This document shows positions 32,620 to 45,501 of a DNA stretch of 64,000 nucleotides, piece by piece. Source of the stretch: Talaromyces rugulosus (Eukaryota; Ascomycota; Eurotiomycetes; Eurotiales; Trichocomaceae); NCBI RefSeq assembly GCF_013368755.1, contig NC_049566.1, forward strand, positions 2,790,001 to 2,854,000, given 5' to 3'. Positions within the stretch are counted from its first letter, which is position 1. The number at the start of each line of letters is the position of its first letter. A model generated the notes under the pieces. The model ran no database searches. It was not told the DNA's origin and saw only the letters and a list, made by a program, of their open reading frames with translations. Position numbers and translations under genes: made by a program.

Positions 32620-34647
32620 TTAATAAGTCTGGCTGGGCAGAAAGTTGGGTTGTGCAATGGGTCCTTGGGGCCATGCTTCATGGTGGAGATAAGGGAGCAC
32701 CCCCGTGCGTCGCTCCGTGACTGTTTTCCCCAGAGGCTGATAGTGCATCTGGTCCATCGACAGATTTCGCGGCTGGTGAAGTGACGCGGATGGTGGGGGA
32801 ATCAGCAGCGTGTTAACAGCGCGTACCGGCCGGTAAGGCGAGTTGCGGTTGAAGAGGCAGATGGATGGCGAGAGGTGAGTTTGAGGGGTGTGTATTGGAT
32901 AGGCAGCAGATGGCGAGGCCGTAGTACCCGGTGTGCCAGTTGGATATGGACTTTGTCGCCGATTTGGATCTGGCAGTGATACCGTTTGGTTGTATAGCGC
33001 CATCGGGTTCATCACCTGGGGTGTAACGGCGGTGGTTGCGGCCGGCATCGGTTGGGACCATGTTGTGGCCGGGTTGAATACCGTCGACATTGCACGAACG
33101 TTGGGCAATGGCAATTGTTGCGAGGCGGCGGTCGGCATCGTCGTCGGGGGTATCACATTGTTGGACATCGGGCCAGATATGGATGAATGGGGTGGTAAGC
33201 GAGGAACTGGTACACCAAGTGTAGGGACAAAAGGCATATTCCCTGAGCTAGTGGCCACAGGGGGCAAAACAGGCATAGTGCTAGTGACGCCCGACATGGA
33301 CGAGTAACTATTCGGAATAGCCATTCGCTTGCTGGGGTGGTCGTCCATCTCCGCCTCCCAACTGCGTTTGCGGGGATATGGGGGGAATCCAATGTTAGGC
33401 AAGTGTCGAGGTGGAGTATGGGATCGGTATGAATTGACGCCATTCGAGGGTGCCCCCCACATTTGCGGTGGCTGAAGATGGTTTGAGGCGGGTGGTGAAG
33501 GCAGCTTGGAGCTGGGCGACGCTGGGAGACTTTTCCATCCCGACGAGAGCGGTTGCAAGGTCGGCGAGATCTGGAAGACGGGGGTAGTAGGTGGCAGGTC
33601 GGTTTCGAACGGCATCCGCGAGGCCTTGTCGAAAAAGTTGGCAAAGCAGCCCAGCTTGGAGTGCCACTGTGTCCATTCTTCTTTGGACACGAAGAGGTTG
33701 TACCGCACGTTGCTGAGAAACTCGACCTCCATAATGTGGATTTCCTGCACTGTGATACCCGAGACCTCGGCCCATGTTTTATTGGTATACGTATTGTCAT
33801 CGAGAACTGGATTCCAGTCAGTATGAATTTTTGTTTTCGGGTTCAGACACACACGACTCACATTTGTTTCCCATCATCAAAGCAATGGTCATCAACCGGA
33901 ACTCGCTTCCCTTCTTGCCACGGACGCCCGTGTTGAATTTCTTGAGGCGGTAGATGAACAAAAGAGCCAGCAGGATGACGTTTTGGCTGACTTGGGTGGT
34001 CGACAGAACGGTAGTCAACCATTTCTGGAAGCCCATGGTTGGGATGGACTCTGGGACTAGAGCGTAGCGCTGTACCGTGTTTTCCTCGATCGTCTTCAGT
34101 TTGGACGTCTTTTCGAACCAGAACAAGCATGCAATCTACAAAGAGAGAAAAGGATTAGCATTGGCTCAAACCAACAACCTAAGAATTGGGAAGAGCTTAC
34201 CTGAGCAGCAAATTCGGCCAAACTGCCGGCAGTCGTGTTGATGGAGGCAGGAATGTGGAGGTACGAGGCGACAGAGCCATCATTCATCTTCTTCTGAGGT
34301 TTGGGGTCGATGGACATGGCATTGCGGTCCTTCGCCATGGGCGGCAGATAGTTGGGCGCGGCATTGGAGACAGTGTTGGCGAGGGGAACACGGGTGGACG
34401 GAGCCTTGGAGAAGTGAGGAAATTGAGGCTGCTTGTTGGCGACATAGGTCGACGGAGCGAGCTGCGGGTTGAAGGCCACGCCGCTCATGTCGGAGGGAGG
34501 GGTCGGTAGTCCGTCTCTCAATGTGACCGACCAATCCGAGATGGGGTTCAGGGAGAGCTTGCTCAGCGACGACACCGGCGGTTGATTGAAGGTGTAGGCG
34601 AATGAGTGCGAGAGGGACGAGGACGGATATGAGAAGGCGGGAGACAT
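32620..34647 (-). CDS. clg1: Clg1-like cyclin
   Basis: Three exons (34201-34647, 33862-34135, 32620-33806) give 635 aa. The cyclin box is split over exons 1-3 and includes TQVSQNVILLALLFIYRLK, then GSEFRLMTIALMMGNKFLDD and TYTNKTWAEVSGI. This pattern is typical of the Pho80/Pcl-type cyclins that pair with Pho85-like kinases. The N-terminal 150 residues and the C-terminal 350 are Pro/Ser-rich and probably disordered. It is expected to act in the nucleus or cytoplasm in nutrient or polarity signalling; the exact kinase partner is inferred from family knowledge. A very long gene-free region lies upstream and may include a long 5' leader. Confidence 0.85.
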
Positions 34648-35988
34648 ATGGAATCGCGAGGCTGTTCCTGAGGGTAAGGAACGTCGTCGAACAGCTTCGA
34701 TATCGAGCGCATGGGCGAGAATGTCATGGACGAGAGAGTCAGGGCGAGCGGAGCGGGACGGCGGCGAGTAGATAAAAAGCGGATGGAATCCTTTTATTGC
34801 AGCTGCAGGATTATTATTGAAAGCAGGAAGGTAGTAGGTGAGGTGTAGGTAGGCGTTGTGCGAGGTTTAACCCTGGCAGAAGCAGGAGGAATGAAGGCAA
34901 TGAAGGGGGAAAGCCAATGCACGGCAGGATCCCATGTTACTGGGGATGCAGCGCAGGACTATTGCGGAAAGTGCAGTTGAGTCCACTGGCCAGGGATGGG
35001 ATGTGGGCAGACGAGCGAGACAGGCGAGGCGAGACGAGACGAGATGAGACAAAGGGCGGCGAAAGAGGAGGCGAGGCGAGGTAGTTGGAAGGTGGAGGTT
35101 GGAGGTTGGAGGTTGGAAGTTGGAAGTTGGTGACGATGCGTAGTGGGTGGTGGTGGTGGTGACGATGATGAAGAGGAGGAAGGTGCGGACGACCAGCGGT
35201 CACGGTAGCCAACGCAGACAGATATAACAAGTCAAAGCAGGCAGAAGCAAAAAAAAAAAAGACAAGAAAAAAAAAACTATAAACGACAAACAGCAGAAAT
35301 AGTAGTCATGAAATGATAATTACGAAGCCCATGGATATGGAAGCCAGAGCCGGGCATTCTGGGACTAGCGGCCCACCGGGGGGAGCAGCACCAAACAGGC
35401 AACGGCTCGGTATGTGATGGGCATTGGTGAATGGATGGATGAATGAATGAATGAGAAATCATAATATCCACGGGCTAGAGGCTAGCGGGCTGGCGGTAGC
35501 ATTGCGCGAGCCGGAAGCAGGGTCCCCAGAGGCTGATCCTGCGGCGACAGGCCGGGGCTGGGCTGGAGGAGAAAGTGGTTGAAGTTTGGATTTGGGATAG
35601 GAGCAGAAGGAGGAGGAGGAGTAGTGTGGTGGTGGTGGTAACAGGGCGGGTTAGTGTCGTGGTGTTAGTGGCCAGTGGCCGTGGTGGGCGTGGTAATAAT
35701 GCTGGCTGTGTGGTCGGTGGATGGGGTCAGTGTGGTGGAGGGCGGGCGCCTGTGGATGCGCGGCTGATTGGGCGCGTGCTAACAAAGCGTTGGATTCGTA
35801 ACGGTACCGACAGGACCGTATTTGGTATTTGGTATTTGGTATTTTGCCTTTTGCCCTGGTTACTCCGTACTTGCCGATATGACGAGTCTCGTCATTCTTT
35901 ATTCTTCTTGCATTTATATGTGCCTTCTATATATACATGTGTGTATATATATATAGAGAGCGAGATATATATAGACACCATGTATAAA

Positions 35989-36019
<31 letters not shown>

Positions 36020-38647
36020 ATATGTATATATTTAGTACACGTACTCAGAGCGTAAAATATCCTATTCCGGCTAGCGCCTGCAGCCGGCGACTTTAACCCT
36101 AAGATTCCGTTTTGGGCCAGACTGCGCGTATCGACTCGTACATGATTGAATTCTATAGACAGGTGACTGCGCGTGTCCACTCGCTCGGCTGAAAACGAGG
36201 TAATTAATTAACAAGCCCATGCAACTTTTTTTTAGGTACTAATAGTAGTTGAACACGGCTGCGCCGGGAATGGACAGCGACGGATTCCCTCTGGCTGGCT
36301 CACTAGTGAACCTTGGCCCATCCCTTCCTTTCCTACGAGTGACCGAGTACGTAGTACAGAGACCGAAGAAGGAAAAAAAAAAAAAAAAGAGAGAAAACAA
36401 AGCGCTGGCCCCCTCATCGACAAGAGTTCCAAGACAGTGCACACAACCACACCCCCGCTGGGCTTTTGCTCCACCAGTTAACTAACTACCAACTAACTAC
36501 CAGAGCAAACTTGCTTATCCACCGCCGCTGACTAGCGCAATTTCCAGCCCAGCCGATCTTGTGCCACTGTCTCGCTTTTCGCTGCTGTTGTAACTCATTT
36601 CCCCCCCGATCGCCGCTCCTTGCTCATACGTACTAGTGATTATTTGAGGTCCGAGGAAGGATAATACTATGTTCTCGGGCGGGAGTATGCAACTGCACGG
36701 CCGTGTCTGACGTCAACCTTGAAATTGAACTAGCTTTTCCTCTTACTGGTTCCTCCGTACGGACTCGACGGAGTACATGAATTATTACTACTATTGCTCT
36801 GATAGTCCACATGTACATGGTCAGCTCGACGCGCGGGCTAGTACCGGATGCAGCCTGCCTTCCGGCTTTACGGAAAGTCTGATCAATTCTCACGATAACT
36901 CGTATGAGCAAATAATAGTATGTATCAAGATAGTAAAATACTAAAATACTCCGTGTGATTGATGTACGCCGGAGATGTCTCTCATGACTGGTGTATACGA
37001 TGCTAGTAACATAAACCTTGTTCCCCCAACACTCATCGAATCGATGACCCAAGACCCCCGATCCAAGGATTAGAATAATTAATTAGATTATTTGTTCGCG
37101 ACGATTATGACTATGACTACGACTACGACTACGACTCCCGACTTACGACTTACGACCCAGGACGCGCCAGCGACCTCGGCCCTCGCCCCCGCCGGGCTCT
37201 GCTTTTTTTTATTATAGTCTTCTGGTTCTGGTGGCAAGCGAATCACACTTGACTCCGGGTATTGATCCTGGTTTCGACAGCATGATGCACTGTGAATGGG
37301 TAATCTTTGCAAGACCGCGTGATTGGCCAGGTATGTTTCACCGACGTGCCCTTTTTTTTTTTTTTTCCTTCCTTTTTTTTAGTACATACGGAGCACTTTT
37401 GAGTATGATTAGTACTATGTACTATGTAGTATGTACTTCAGCCCCCCCCGCCGCAACCCGAAACCAAACCAAACCGCGCTCGTCCTTCCGGGTCTGGTGT
37501 CTCAACTATTAGTTGCAAAGAGACCAGTGCGATCATCGCGATTATCCGTGGTAAATCGTAATCATACTTTTTTTTCTCTCTCTTTCCTGTCTCGGCCTAA
37601 TAAGTTATAACTAGTCGCTTTGACAATTTTTATGTGGCTTGTGAATGGATCTGGACCTCCTCTGGGGGCCGGCTAGCCCAGGAAGTAATACTAAGATAGT
37701 ACATTACTATTAATTCTGCCATTATTATTATTATTATTATTATCAGTCCTAGGCTGTGATTGTGATCCATTCACTAGTTACAGGTTAGTTCGTAAGTCAC
37801 ACACATGAATCAATGCGAAACAAATGTCTTTGCCACCACTTGCTCCGTCCGAGCCGTCGGCCCTGATTGTTAGTTGGTAGGATTGATTATTACTTGGTAC
37901 TTGGTACTTGGCCTTACTTGGCCTTTTCTCTCGTCTGGGTAATTTAATATCTTGTTGGCTTTGTCAGAGAATAAAAATAAACAGTTTTACGAATAATGGT
38001 ACATAATAGCGTATACGTATACGTACAATCTAAAAAAAATAAAATAAAAATAACCAACCGATTTATCCTGCTACATCCTGGGTCAGGCTGACTGTTTCAC
38101 ACCGGGACGCCGGACGCCTTTTGCTTACCGACATTCAAGTACGAAGAAAGTCTAGACATTATTATTTTTTTCATGCATCATCCTCCCTCTTGCATGACAT
38201 GACATATGACCGATAAAAAAAAATCTTAAAAAAAAAAAGGGTAATTCGGTCCGATGAGGTCGGTCGGCCTGACCATCATTCCTTTGTTTTTGGTCTATTT
38301 AAAAAGATTTTTGTTGTACGTACATGTATGTTATTGTTATGTTGGCGCCTTGCCGATTCCCTGCGCCTTGCATGATTGCTATACGGTAAACCAGGCATAG
38401 TTCAGTAATGTTGACTCGGACATGTTTGATTGTTGGTTTGCCAACATGTAGTTGGCATTTAGTAATAAAAAAAAAAATTTGTTTATCTGCCTTGCCTCTC
38501 GGATAGGTGCATGCACAGTGATGTTACGGAGTAGATCTATTGAATTATCATACATGTACATACATACAAACCAGCCCGCGCATCTCTCGCAAGACTATCC
38601 ATAATCGAAAAAAAATTGAAAAAAATTATGAAAAAAATTAAAACCGA
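34648..38647. other. Four-kilobase gene-free region rich in simple repeats
   Basis: No gene is supported on either strand. Simple repeats include a GGAGGTT 7-mer array (about 35090-35130), TGG and AGG runs (35146-35160, 35604-35640), TTTGGTA repeats (35820-35845), a long TA/TATG tract (35985-36030), poly-A/T runs, a GACTAC array near 37103-37135 and an ATT run near 37723-37743. Several TACTCCGTAC-type palindromes lie at 35861-35870, 36751-36776 and 36948. The part next to the cyclin start is probably its promoter and a long transcribed leader. Confidence 0.6.
35985..36032. repeat. TA/TATG microsatellite
   Basis: Long alternating TA run that grades into TATATG units. Open frames over it on both strands (for example 35575-36096 and 35914-36180) are artefacts of the repeat. 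Confidence 0.85.
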
Positions 38648-41528
38648 TCAAAATAACCCCCATCGTCTCGCACCCCCCTCTCGCCCTGCAGACTCCGCAT
38701 GCGAAGTACTACTACTACCACTGCGTGGCCGGCTACCTTCCAGCTGCCGCAGACTCTCAATCTTCTGCAGCGCCAGCTCCAGCGTCTCCTTCTTCCTGAT
38801 AATATCCAAATGCTTGCGCACGCGCCCGTCCTCGCGCGCGAACCGCTCGACTTCCGAGTCCGACAGGTGCCGGCCCAGCCGCGAGTCGAGTTCGCGCGGG
38901 AAGTTGTAGTAGAATTCGGATAGGAGCTCGACGTTGAGGAAGAGCACGGCGGTTGAGGTGAGTTTGTCGGCGACTACGTCGAGGAAGATCTCTGGGCAGT
39001 AGTATTTGTTTTTCATGTTGGAGCATTGCTTGGATCGTGTCGCCAAAAGGCGCATTCTGATCGTGTCTGCGCGGTCGCGGAGGAATATTCCCTCTCGGGC
39101 TGTAAATTCAATTTAGTATTTTGCCATGTAGCCAGGAGGAAGAAAACGTGCTCACCCCTTGATAACAATGCTGAACTGAACCCCCCAGCCCCCCCAGAGC
39201 CGTTGCCCTCTAGTACAACATCGCCCTTGCGGACTCGGTCGACAAAACTCATCACATCCTTGAGCTTGCGCTTTCCAACCCCGTCTTCCACTCGCCTGTA
39301 AGCTGCGTCGCACGCGGCCAGTTCTTCTTTCAACACCTTTCCTACGTTCTCGCGGCCCTTGGCCCATTCGCTATCTTCGACCTCAATCTCGAATTTGTAC
39401 GGCTTGATGCAGTTCTCTACCTGGTCGCTAGTACTGAAAAACCGGTCGTTGAGAATCCCATTGCACGCCTCCATGATGGCGTTTTGCGCGTACGGGTGAG
39501 TTGCAAACGTAGACTGAGCGACAAGGCGTTCGACATGTTGTTGTATAGCCGACGCAACCACTGTCGTTGCCACCCGGCCTACACCCAGCTTTGTGAGATT
39601 AGACGTGGATGCGTCGAGCTTGCGGTGCCAATACAGATTCTCAGCATCAGCCTTGGGGAGCTCGCTTAACGGGTCTGGCTCCGCAAGAGGAGGCGTGAGA
39701 TCCTCAATAGGCTTGTTCCAGTATCGTTGCGCAAGAATGTCCATGACCCGTTGATCGAGTTCCTGTTTCAACAATTCTCGTACCTGGGGGCGCCCGAAAT
39801 TCTCTGCAAAGGCCTTGAAGGAATGCTTGAAACTGTCCAGGCTTTCGGCCAAATAGGACTCGGCACTGAGAGGCCGGTCGTTGTACTGCACTTTAAACTC
39901 GTATGTGGCTTCTTCGAGTTCCTGGCTAATGGCATCCCTCGTACCAGCGAGACTGCGTGCCATCGTTTGTTCAAGAACAGTCATCAGCTTCTTGCGAAGA
40001 GTAGGCACTCCGACAGACACATCCGCACTGGGCCCAAACTCGCCGGGGTGCGCTGAAAAGTACGCCACTTCGTTCTTGACAATAGCATTGGTGATGTTGC
40101 CGCTTCCGCGAGAGAAAAGCGTCGCCGTATGCGGCACTCGAGAGACAACTCCAACGTATCCTAGACGTAGCGGGTATTTACTGTCTGTCAAAACGCTGAA
40201 TCCCCGTGTGGGATCAACCAAATCCATCTTCGTAATAACGCCAATGGTCCGTTCTCCACGGGGGTCGACGCGGCGGCTGGCCCGAAGAGCTGTAGAGTTG
40301 GCAAGGTCGACATCGGCGGCAGAGATGGCAAGGATGATATTAGGTGCTTGAATGTATTTGTCGCAGAGATCCGAGATTTTCTGTTTCAGTTCCGGTGGTT
40401 GGTCAGCGCCGGCAACCTGAATATAACCGGGCAAGTCAATGAGCGAAAGATCAGGGACGTGCGGCGAGTAAATGTGTAGTTGAATCGGATCATCCGAGAC
40501 ACAGTCCTTGCTGGACACTGCCAGGTTGAGATCAGTCAACGTGCGTTGAATTTGTGAAAAGTCTGTAACTTTGCCCAGCCCAAGCGCAGGGAACTCTCCG
40601 TACTCGGCCTGAGCATTCGGTGTATTAACCAGTGTAAGCTCTATCGGGCGGCGAGTGACCATGTTCGATCCTTTTGGCAAGAATTCATGTCCAACAATAG
40701 CTTCTAGAACAGAGCTCTTGCCGGAAGACTGTGATCCAATCACGACAATTGAAGGCAGAGTCAGAGTGTTGGACTGCCCGACTTGGTTCAGAATATTTCG
40801 TATCTCGATCATTTTCCGCGTCAAAACCATCATCTGGTCCTCGTCGGCGCCCTTTCGCGATTTCGACTCGTCATCGTCCGTCTCGTCGTATGCATAGGCG
40901 CTTCCGGCCGCAGCTCCAGCCGCTGCAGCGCCCACCTTGCTCTCGTTTGGTGGTTTACCGCCGCCTCCGTTATTATTCCTAGAGTCGGCTTCGTCGTTCA
41001 TGCGAAACATCTTTTGCACCCATTCCGGAAACTCCGTCTCGTCTTTCGTCTTCTGCCATCCGCGATTGGTTTGAGAGGCGATATCCTGTAAGTTTTGAAA
41101 TAAGCCTGAAGCAGCGCCACTGGCCGTTTCGCCCGCCTGTTTGAATATGTCCAAAGCATAGTTTCCCGCCTCTGTGATGACCTCGGATTAGCTGTACGCA
41201 CACCCAACATACATACAAGTCTTAACATACGTGTCGCTTGGTACTGCAAATACGCGATGCCTGCAATCATAGCCCCTCCAAACATGGCAGGGATACGAGC
41301 GAGCTTGATCGCAAGCCGCGGGAGGATCCTCGCAAACGAGATGTTCCTCACCACCAAAACATTATTATGAATCGAGCTGGCTCCGACCGGCCATGCGCGG
41401 CCTCGAATGGCGACATTATCCACCCGCAAAAGTCCCCCTGTGCGATTTCCATAAAACTGCGCGTGTCGAGCCAACAAGCCTCTCCGCATTAGCGGAGTCA
41501 GGCGATGGGAGACCATCCTCCCGCTCAT
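38648..41528 (-). CDS. mgm1: Mitochondrial dynamin-like GTPase Mgm1/OPA1
   Basis: Three exons (41231-41528, 39156-41171, 38648-39099) give 921 aa. The N-terminus is a basic presequence, then a TM segment (MFGGAMIAGIAYL). The dynamin GTPase follows: P-loop GSQSSGKSSV near residue 245, switch DLPGYI, and TKMD. The middle domain and a C-terminal GTPase-effector part (LATRSKQC) complete the family layout. Mgm1 drives fusion of the inner mitochondrial membrane and maintains cristae, and is cut by a rhomboid protease in yeast. Length and layout match the family. The C-terminal 35 residues are a Ser/Arg/Gly-rich tail. Confidence 0.95.
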
Positions 41529-42111
41529 AGTGCTGATATTCTCATATGCTGTTGTTGTTGTTGTTGTAGTTGTTGTATGAGGCGATTGGCGAAATCCGGA
41601 TCAGCATGATCGCGAGGGTCCGGCCTCGGAAACGACAGTGCCAGACAGTCCGAAATGCGATGCGACGATTTCAGAATAATGTACTCCGTACGTAGTGTTG
41701 AGGTGCTGACGCTGGGCGGTGGGCCGACAGTAGTTACGCAGGTCGCGGCTGCCTTGTTTCTGCCTGAGACACGTGATCCGCTGCAGCACTAGTCCCCAAA
41801 CGGCTAGGCTGTGAGTCACGCCGATAGCCACTATCACTGCTAGATCGACAGCGATGGCGTCAGACAGCTTGGTACCCAATGAGCTCCTGCTGTCGGCGAC
41901 CGCTTTTTCGACAATTATTGTTTTGAGATATTAAAATATCCCCTGTTAAGTAACACGACATCCTGGCTTTTGCTGGCCAGTTTTTCTTCTGCGCTGTTGA
42001 CCACCTTTCATCCTATCCAAGTTATATTTTATCACTCCCCGCCGATAGCGGACCATCATCTGTCGCATTGTGCCAGGTTGTTATCCTGGCTGAGCACATT
42101 CTATAGCGGCA
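41529..42111. other. Divergent promoter region
   Basis: Spacer between the mgm1 and dug3 start codons, with a short GTT/TTG run (41550-41575) and a TACTCCGTAC palindrome near 41691. No gene. Confidence 0.5.
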
Positions 42112-43377
42112 ATGTGCCGTCTCTTGGTATGTCCTGGGTGTTTTGAGATACTTGTAATGCTTCTTCATGCTAACTGTCGCAGGTCTACAAAGGCACGAAT
42201 GAGATCCTCCTCAGCAAACTAGTAACAGAGCCCAGTCACTCGATCCTGACGCAGTCGTATGACTCCCGACTAAGGCTTGTAAGACGCCCGTTGCTGGATC
42301 TTTTTTTTATGTCAATTACTTATAATATACGATATAGGACACGCGCCGCCCTGTCAACGGCGACGGTTTCGGCGTCGGCTTCTACCCAGACCCAAAACTC
42401 GGCCCCGAGCCCTGCATTTTCACATCGACCCTGCCGGCATGGAACTGCGAGAACCTGGAGCGGCTGGCGAGCAAGACTTGCTCTAACCTCGTCTTCGCTC
42501 ATGTGCGCGCAACGACAGAAGGCACGCTGGCCGATAACAACTGCCACCCTTTCCAGCACAACTCGCTAATGTGGATGCACAATGGCAACATCGGCGGATG
42601 GAAGTACGTCAAGAGACCGCTGGGCGCCTCCCTGGGAGATAAATGGTATCTAGGTGTTAAAGGAGGCACGGACAGTGAATGGGCTTTTGCTCTGTTCCTC
42701 GACCTGATGGAGAAAGAAGGCGCAGATCCCAGTGCTGACCCAGGCCCCGAGGGGTTCGGCCAGGCTTTTTTGCGGCAGATCATGTTCAAGACAATTGCCA
42801 AGATCAACGAGTTGATCCGCCAGATTCCCGAGAAATACAAAGTCACGGATCTCGAAACCAGGAGCTTGCTCAATTTTGCCGTTACCGATGGCCACACGGT
42901 GATATGCACGCGGTACGTTAGTAGTAAAACGGACGAGCCGGCGAGTTTGTACTTTTCCTCTGGCACGAAATGGAAGGAGGGCAAGACAAAGGGAATCTTC
43001 AAGATGGAGCGTCACGACAAGGGGGCCGATATAGTTCTCGTCGCGAGTGAACCCATCACTTTTGAAAGACGTAGGTTTTCACTTCTAGACTACAAAGCTA
43101 GCTCATCTAACAGTGTACAGACAACTGGGTAACGGTCCCGACGAACTCGATCTTAACGATTCACAAACAGACTGTTCTAGTACATCCCATTCTCGACGAA
43201 TTCTACAACGATGACCCAAACCATGACCGGTCGTCTGTTTATGCGCTCTCCAAGGGCCTAGCTCCACCGGCCGTTGTCTCGCCAAAGAAGAGCACCACTG
43301 TCACCGAGACAGATGCAAATGGAACAAGTATTGACGCTCTGGCGCGAAATGCTGCCCAGATACCGCTTGCTTCGTAA
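42112..43377 (+). CDS. dug3: Class II glutamine amidotransferase, Dug3-like
   Basis: Four exons (42112-42126, 42183-42278, 42338-43070, 43121-43377) give 366 aa. The first exon encodes only MCRLL. This puts the nucleophile Cys at position 2, as in N-terminal-nucleophile amidotransferases. Further family marks are NGDGFGVGFY, FAHVRATT and WMHNGNIGGW. Yeast Dug3 works with Dug2 in the cytosolic breakdown of glutathione, removing the gamma-glutamyl group. The match in start, length and motif order is good. Without the tiny first exon the catalytic Cys would be missed, so automated models may be wrong here. Confidence 0.9.
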
Positions 43378-43570
43378 ATGTGTGCATAGATGATCATACA
43401 GGCGTTTCGGGGGGGGGTTTATTTTGAATTTATTTATTTGGCAATTTAGTCTTGCTAGCGAGGAATTGGGTCAAATTATTCGCACATGTTGGGTATCTCT
43501 ATTTTAAATGCATATTCGAAAATTTATAATACAAGCAATCCTAAAAATTCCAACCTCTTATGATGGATAA

Positions 43571-44860
43571 TCACCCATCGTCAGCCGATATATTCGCATG
43601 TTTGAAATACTTCATTCCAACCCATGCGACCACTACCCACACCCACGCCATGACAGCCGTAAGCACCAGCAGCGCTGGATAGTAACCGACTATAGGCAGG
43701 GTCGGATCATCTTCCAACTCGGGCGGCGCGTAAGGGGTTTCTCCGACATCCCAAGCCCAACTCCAGACTCCAAAGGAGCTGCCCATACCGACGACAAAGA
43801 CGAGCCAGGTGACGAACAAGATAGTCCACCCCCACCATTCGGTCTCGGAGTAGTCCCATCCACCGCCGTCGACGACGACGTGGTTTGTCATTTCGATGCT
43901 TGAATGCGTGGCCAGCGGCGACCGGGCGCGCAGGGACGAGCTGCGAACCATCTGTAGGGTCATCGAGTCGGCGGCGGTGGCTGCAGGCTTCCGGCGCAGA
44001 GCAAAGTATGAGTCGGCGCTCGAGGAAGGGGTTGCGATGGGTGGTGGCATGGCGCTGCCACTGCTGCTCCCTGACGCAGGGCGTAGTTTAGCGGCTGATG
44101 GTTCGTTCTTGAACCCGGATATCGAAATGTCATCTTCGTCGTCGTCTGTAATGTCGCTGATCAGACTGGTCCGAGTGCCAGGCTGTTGAAGGGTCTGTTG
44201 CTGCTGTTGTTGGTGTGTAGGTGGGCTCGAATTGGCGCCCCTCATCATCATGAAAGACCGTGACCAGTACGAGGGAGTCGGCTTGGTATTTTTATTGGTT
44301 GCTCGCGGCGTCTGCTCATCGTCTGCTGGTATTATCTCCGGATTGAAAGCCGACGTTTCTTGATCAAAACCGTGGAGATGGGTATTATGAAGATGATGAT
44401 TGCCATAACTGCCTTCACTCCTTGCAGTATTGGCATTATTATTGCTCCGCTTTTCCTTCAGTTCCATGCGAGTCCCCAGCAGCGCAGTCTTTCGCAATGA
44501 ACCCCTCCTACGCCGCATTCTTCTCTGTTGTATCGCCGTGGCCATGGCCTGCCCAGCACTTGCTCGCGGTACCTCGGTGCTGTCGATAGCATGATCGCTG
44601 GTGGCGGAAGGGGGAATACTATTGTCTTCGTCGTCGGGCGGTCGGTGGTGGTGGCGTTTTGGAGAAAGCGATGCTTCGTTGTCGGGTGCCTGGCTCATAC
44701 GCAGGAACGAGAGTTTCGACATGAGCGAGCCAGACAAGGTGCGCTTGTGGCCGCTGCTTGCGCTGCCGGAGCGCGCTCTTCCTGAGATGTGTTGTTGAGC
44801 GTCGCTCATCGCGGTGGAGGCGGCGCCGGCGGGTGGCGGGTTGGTGCCACCATTTTCCAT
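43571..44860 (-). CDS. Fungal membrane protein of unknown function
   Basis: Single open frame. The start at 44860 (MENGGTNPPP) is chosen, giving 429 aa. An in-frame upstream Met at 45085 would add a low-complexity stretch that looks like 5' leader. The first 320 residues are Ser/Pro/Gln-rich and basic, with a run of six Gln and a TDDDEDDISISGF acidic patch. Two TM segments lie near the C-terminus (WTILFVTWLVFVVGMGSSFGV and LLVLTAVMAWVWVVVAWVG, the first slightly shortened here). This layout is seen in conserved ascomycete proteins of unknown role. I do not recognise a functional family. Confidence 0.7.
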   Translation of the reverse strand: MENGGTNPPPAGAASTAMSDAQQHISGRARSGSASSGHKRTLSGSLMSKLSFLRMSQAPDNEASLSPKRHHHRPPDDEDNSIPPSATSDHAIDSTEVPRASAGQAMATAIQQRRMRRRRGSLRKTALLGTRMELKEKRSNNNANTARSEGSYGNHHLHNTHLHGFDQETSAFNPEIIPADDEQTPRATNKNTKPTPSYWSRSFMMMRGANSSPPTHQQQQQQTLQQPGTRTSLISDITDDDEDDISISGFKNEPSAAKLRPASGSSSGSAMPPPIATPSSSADSYFALRRKPAATAADSMTLQMVRSSSLRARSPLATHSSIEMTNHVVVDGGGWDYSETEWWGWTILFVTWLVFVVGMGSSFGVWSWAWDVGETPYAPPELEDDPTLPIVGYYPALLVLTAVMAWVWVVVAWVGMKYFKHANISADDG

Positions 44861-45501
44861 TGATTTGGTGTGACTGTCGATTCCGGTGTTGAGTTTATTC
44901 GTCAATTGTCTTCTTCTGGCTGGTCCATGAGTCGCGGAGAGCTGGCGGATCACCAGCACGCTGGGGTGATGTGCTGGATGTGGGAGTGTCGCGGTGACAA
45001 GAGTTAAGGAGTTAAGGGTGGCTAGAGGCTGAAGGTCCAGGCCGAACGAAAAAATAATAGACAACTGTCTTTGCTCACTTCGCACAGCATTATTTTCTGC
45101 TATTTATATTTTTTCAGTAAGATATACGAATAATTCGATTTTTGTAGATTTCTTTTTGAATTGATAAGATAGCAAGATGTTAAGGTTGCATTCTATACAA
45201 AATAGTACTATATGCGAAAGACTATCTAGATCCATAATTTGTTCTAACGGTTACGAGAATTTCCAATTCCCTGGTTCTGAATTCCTCACAATTTCTCTGC
45301 CAATTTTTATTTCATCGCAAGAGTAATTGGCCATTCGTGTTGCTTGTTGACTGTGTCGAACCTCGCCGCCCTTCTACTAGTTCGGGATCCGGCGAAACAC
45401 TAATTCCGCCCAAAAACACCACGGCTAAGACTCTCAACTCTCACGTCAATCAATTCAGGTCCGCAACAGCAAGACGAGACGCCCAACAACACGCCGCAAC
45501 G
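44861..45501. other. Divergent promoter region
   Basis: Leader and promoter between the membrane-protein gene (-) and the ribosomal-protein gene (+). No gene seen. Confidence 0.5.

Noticed and set aside
35914..36180. Open frames of Tyr/Ile-rich protein over the TA tract
   Set aside because: They are the translation of an alternating TA microsatellite and have no start context or domain.
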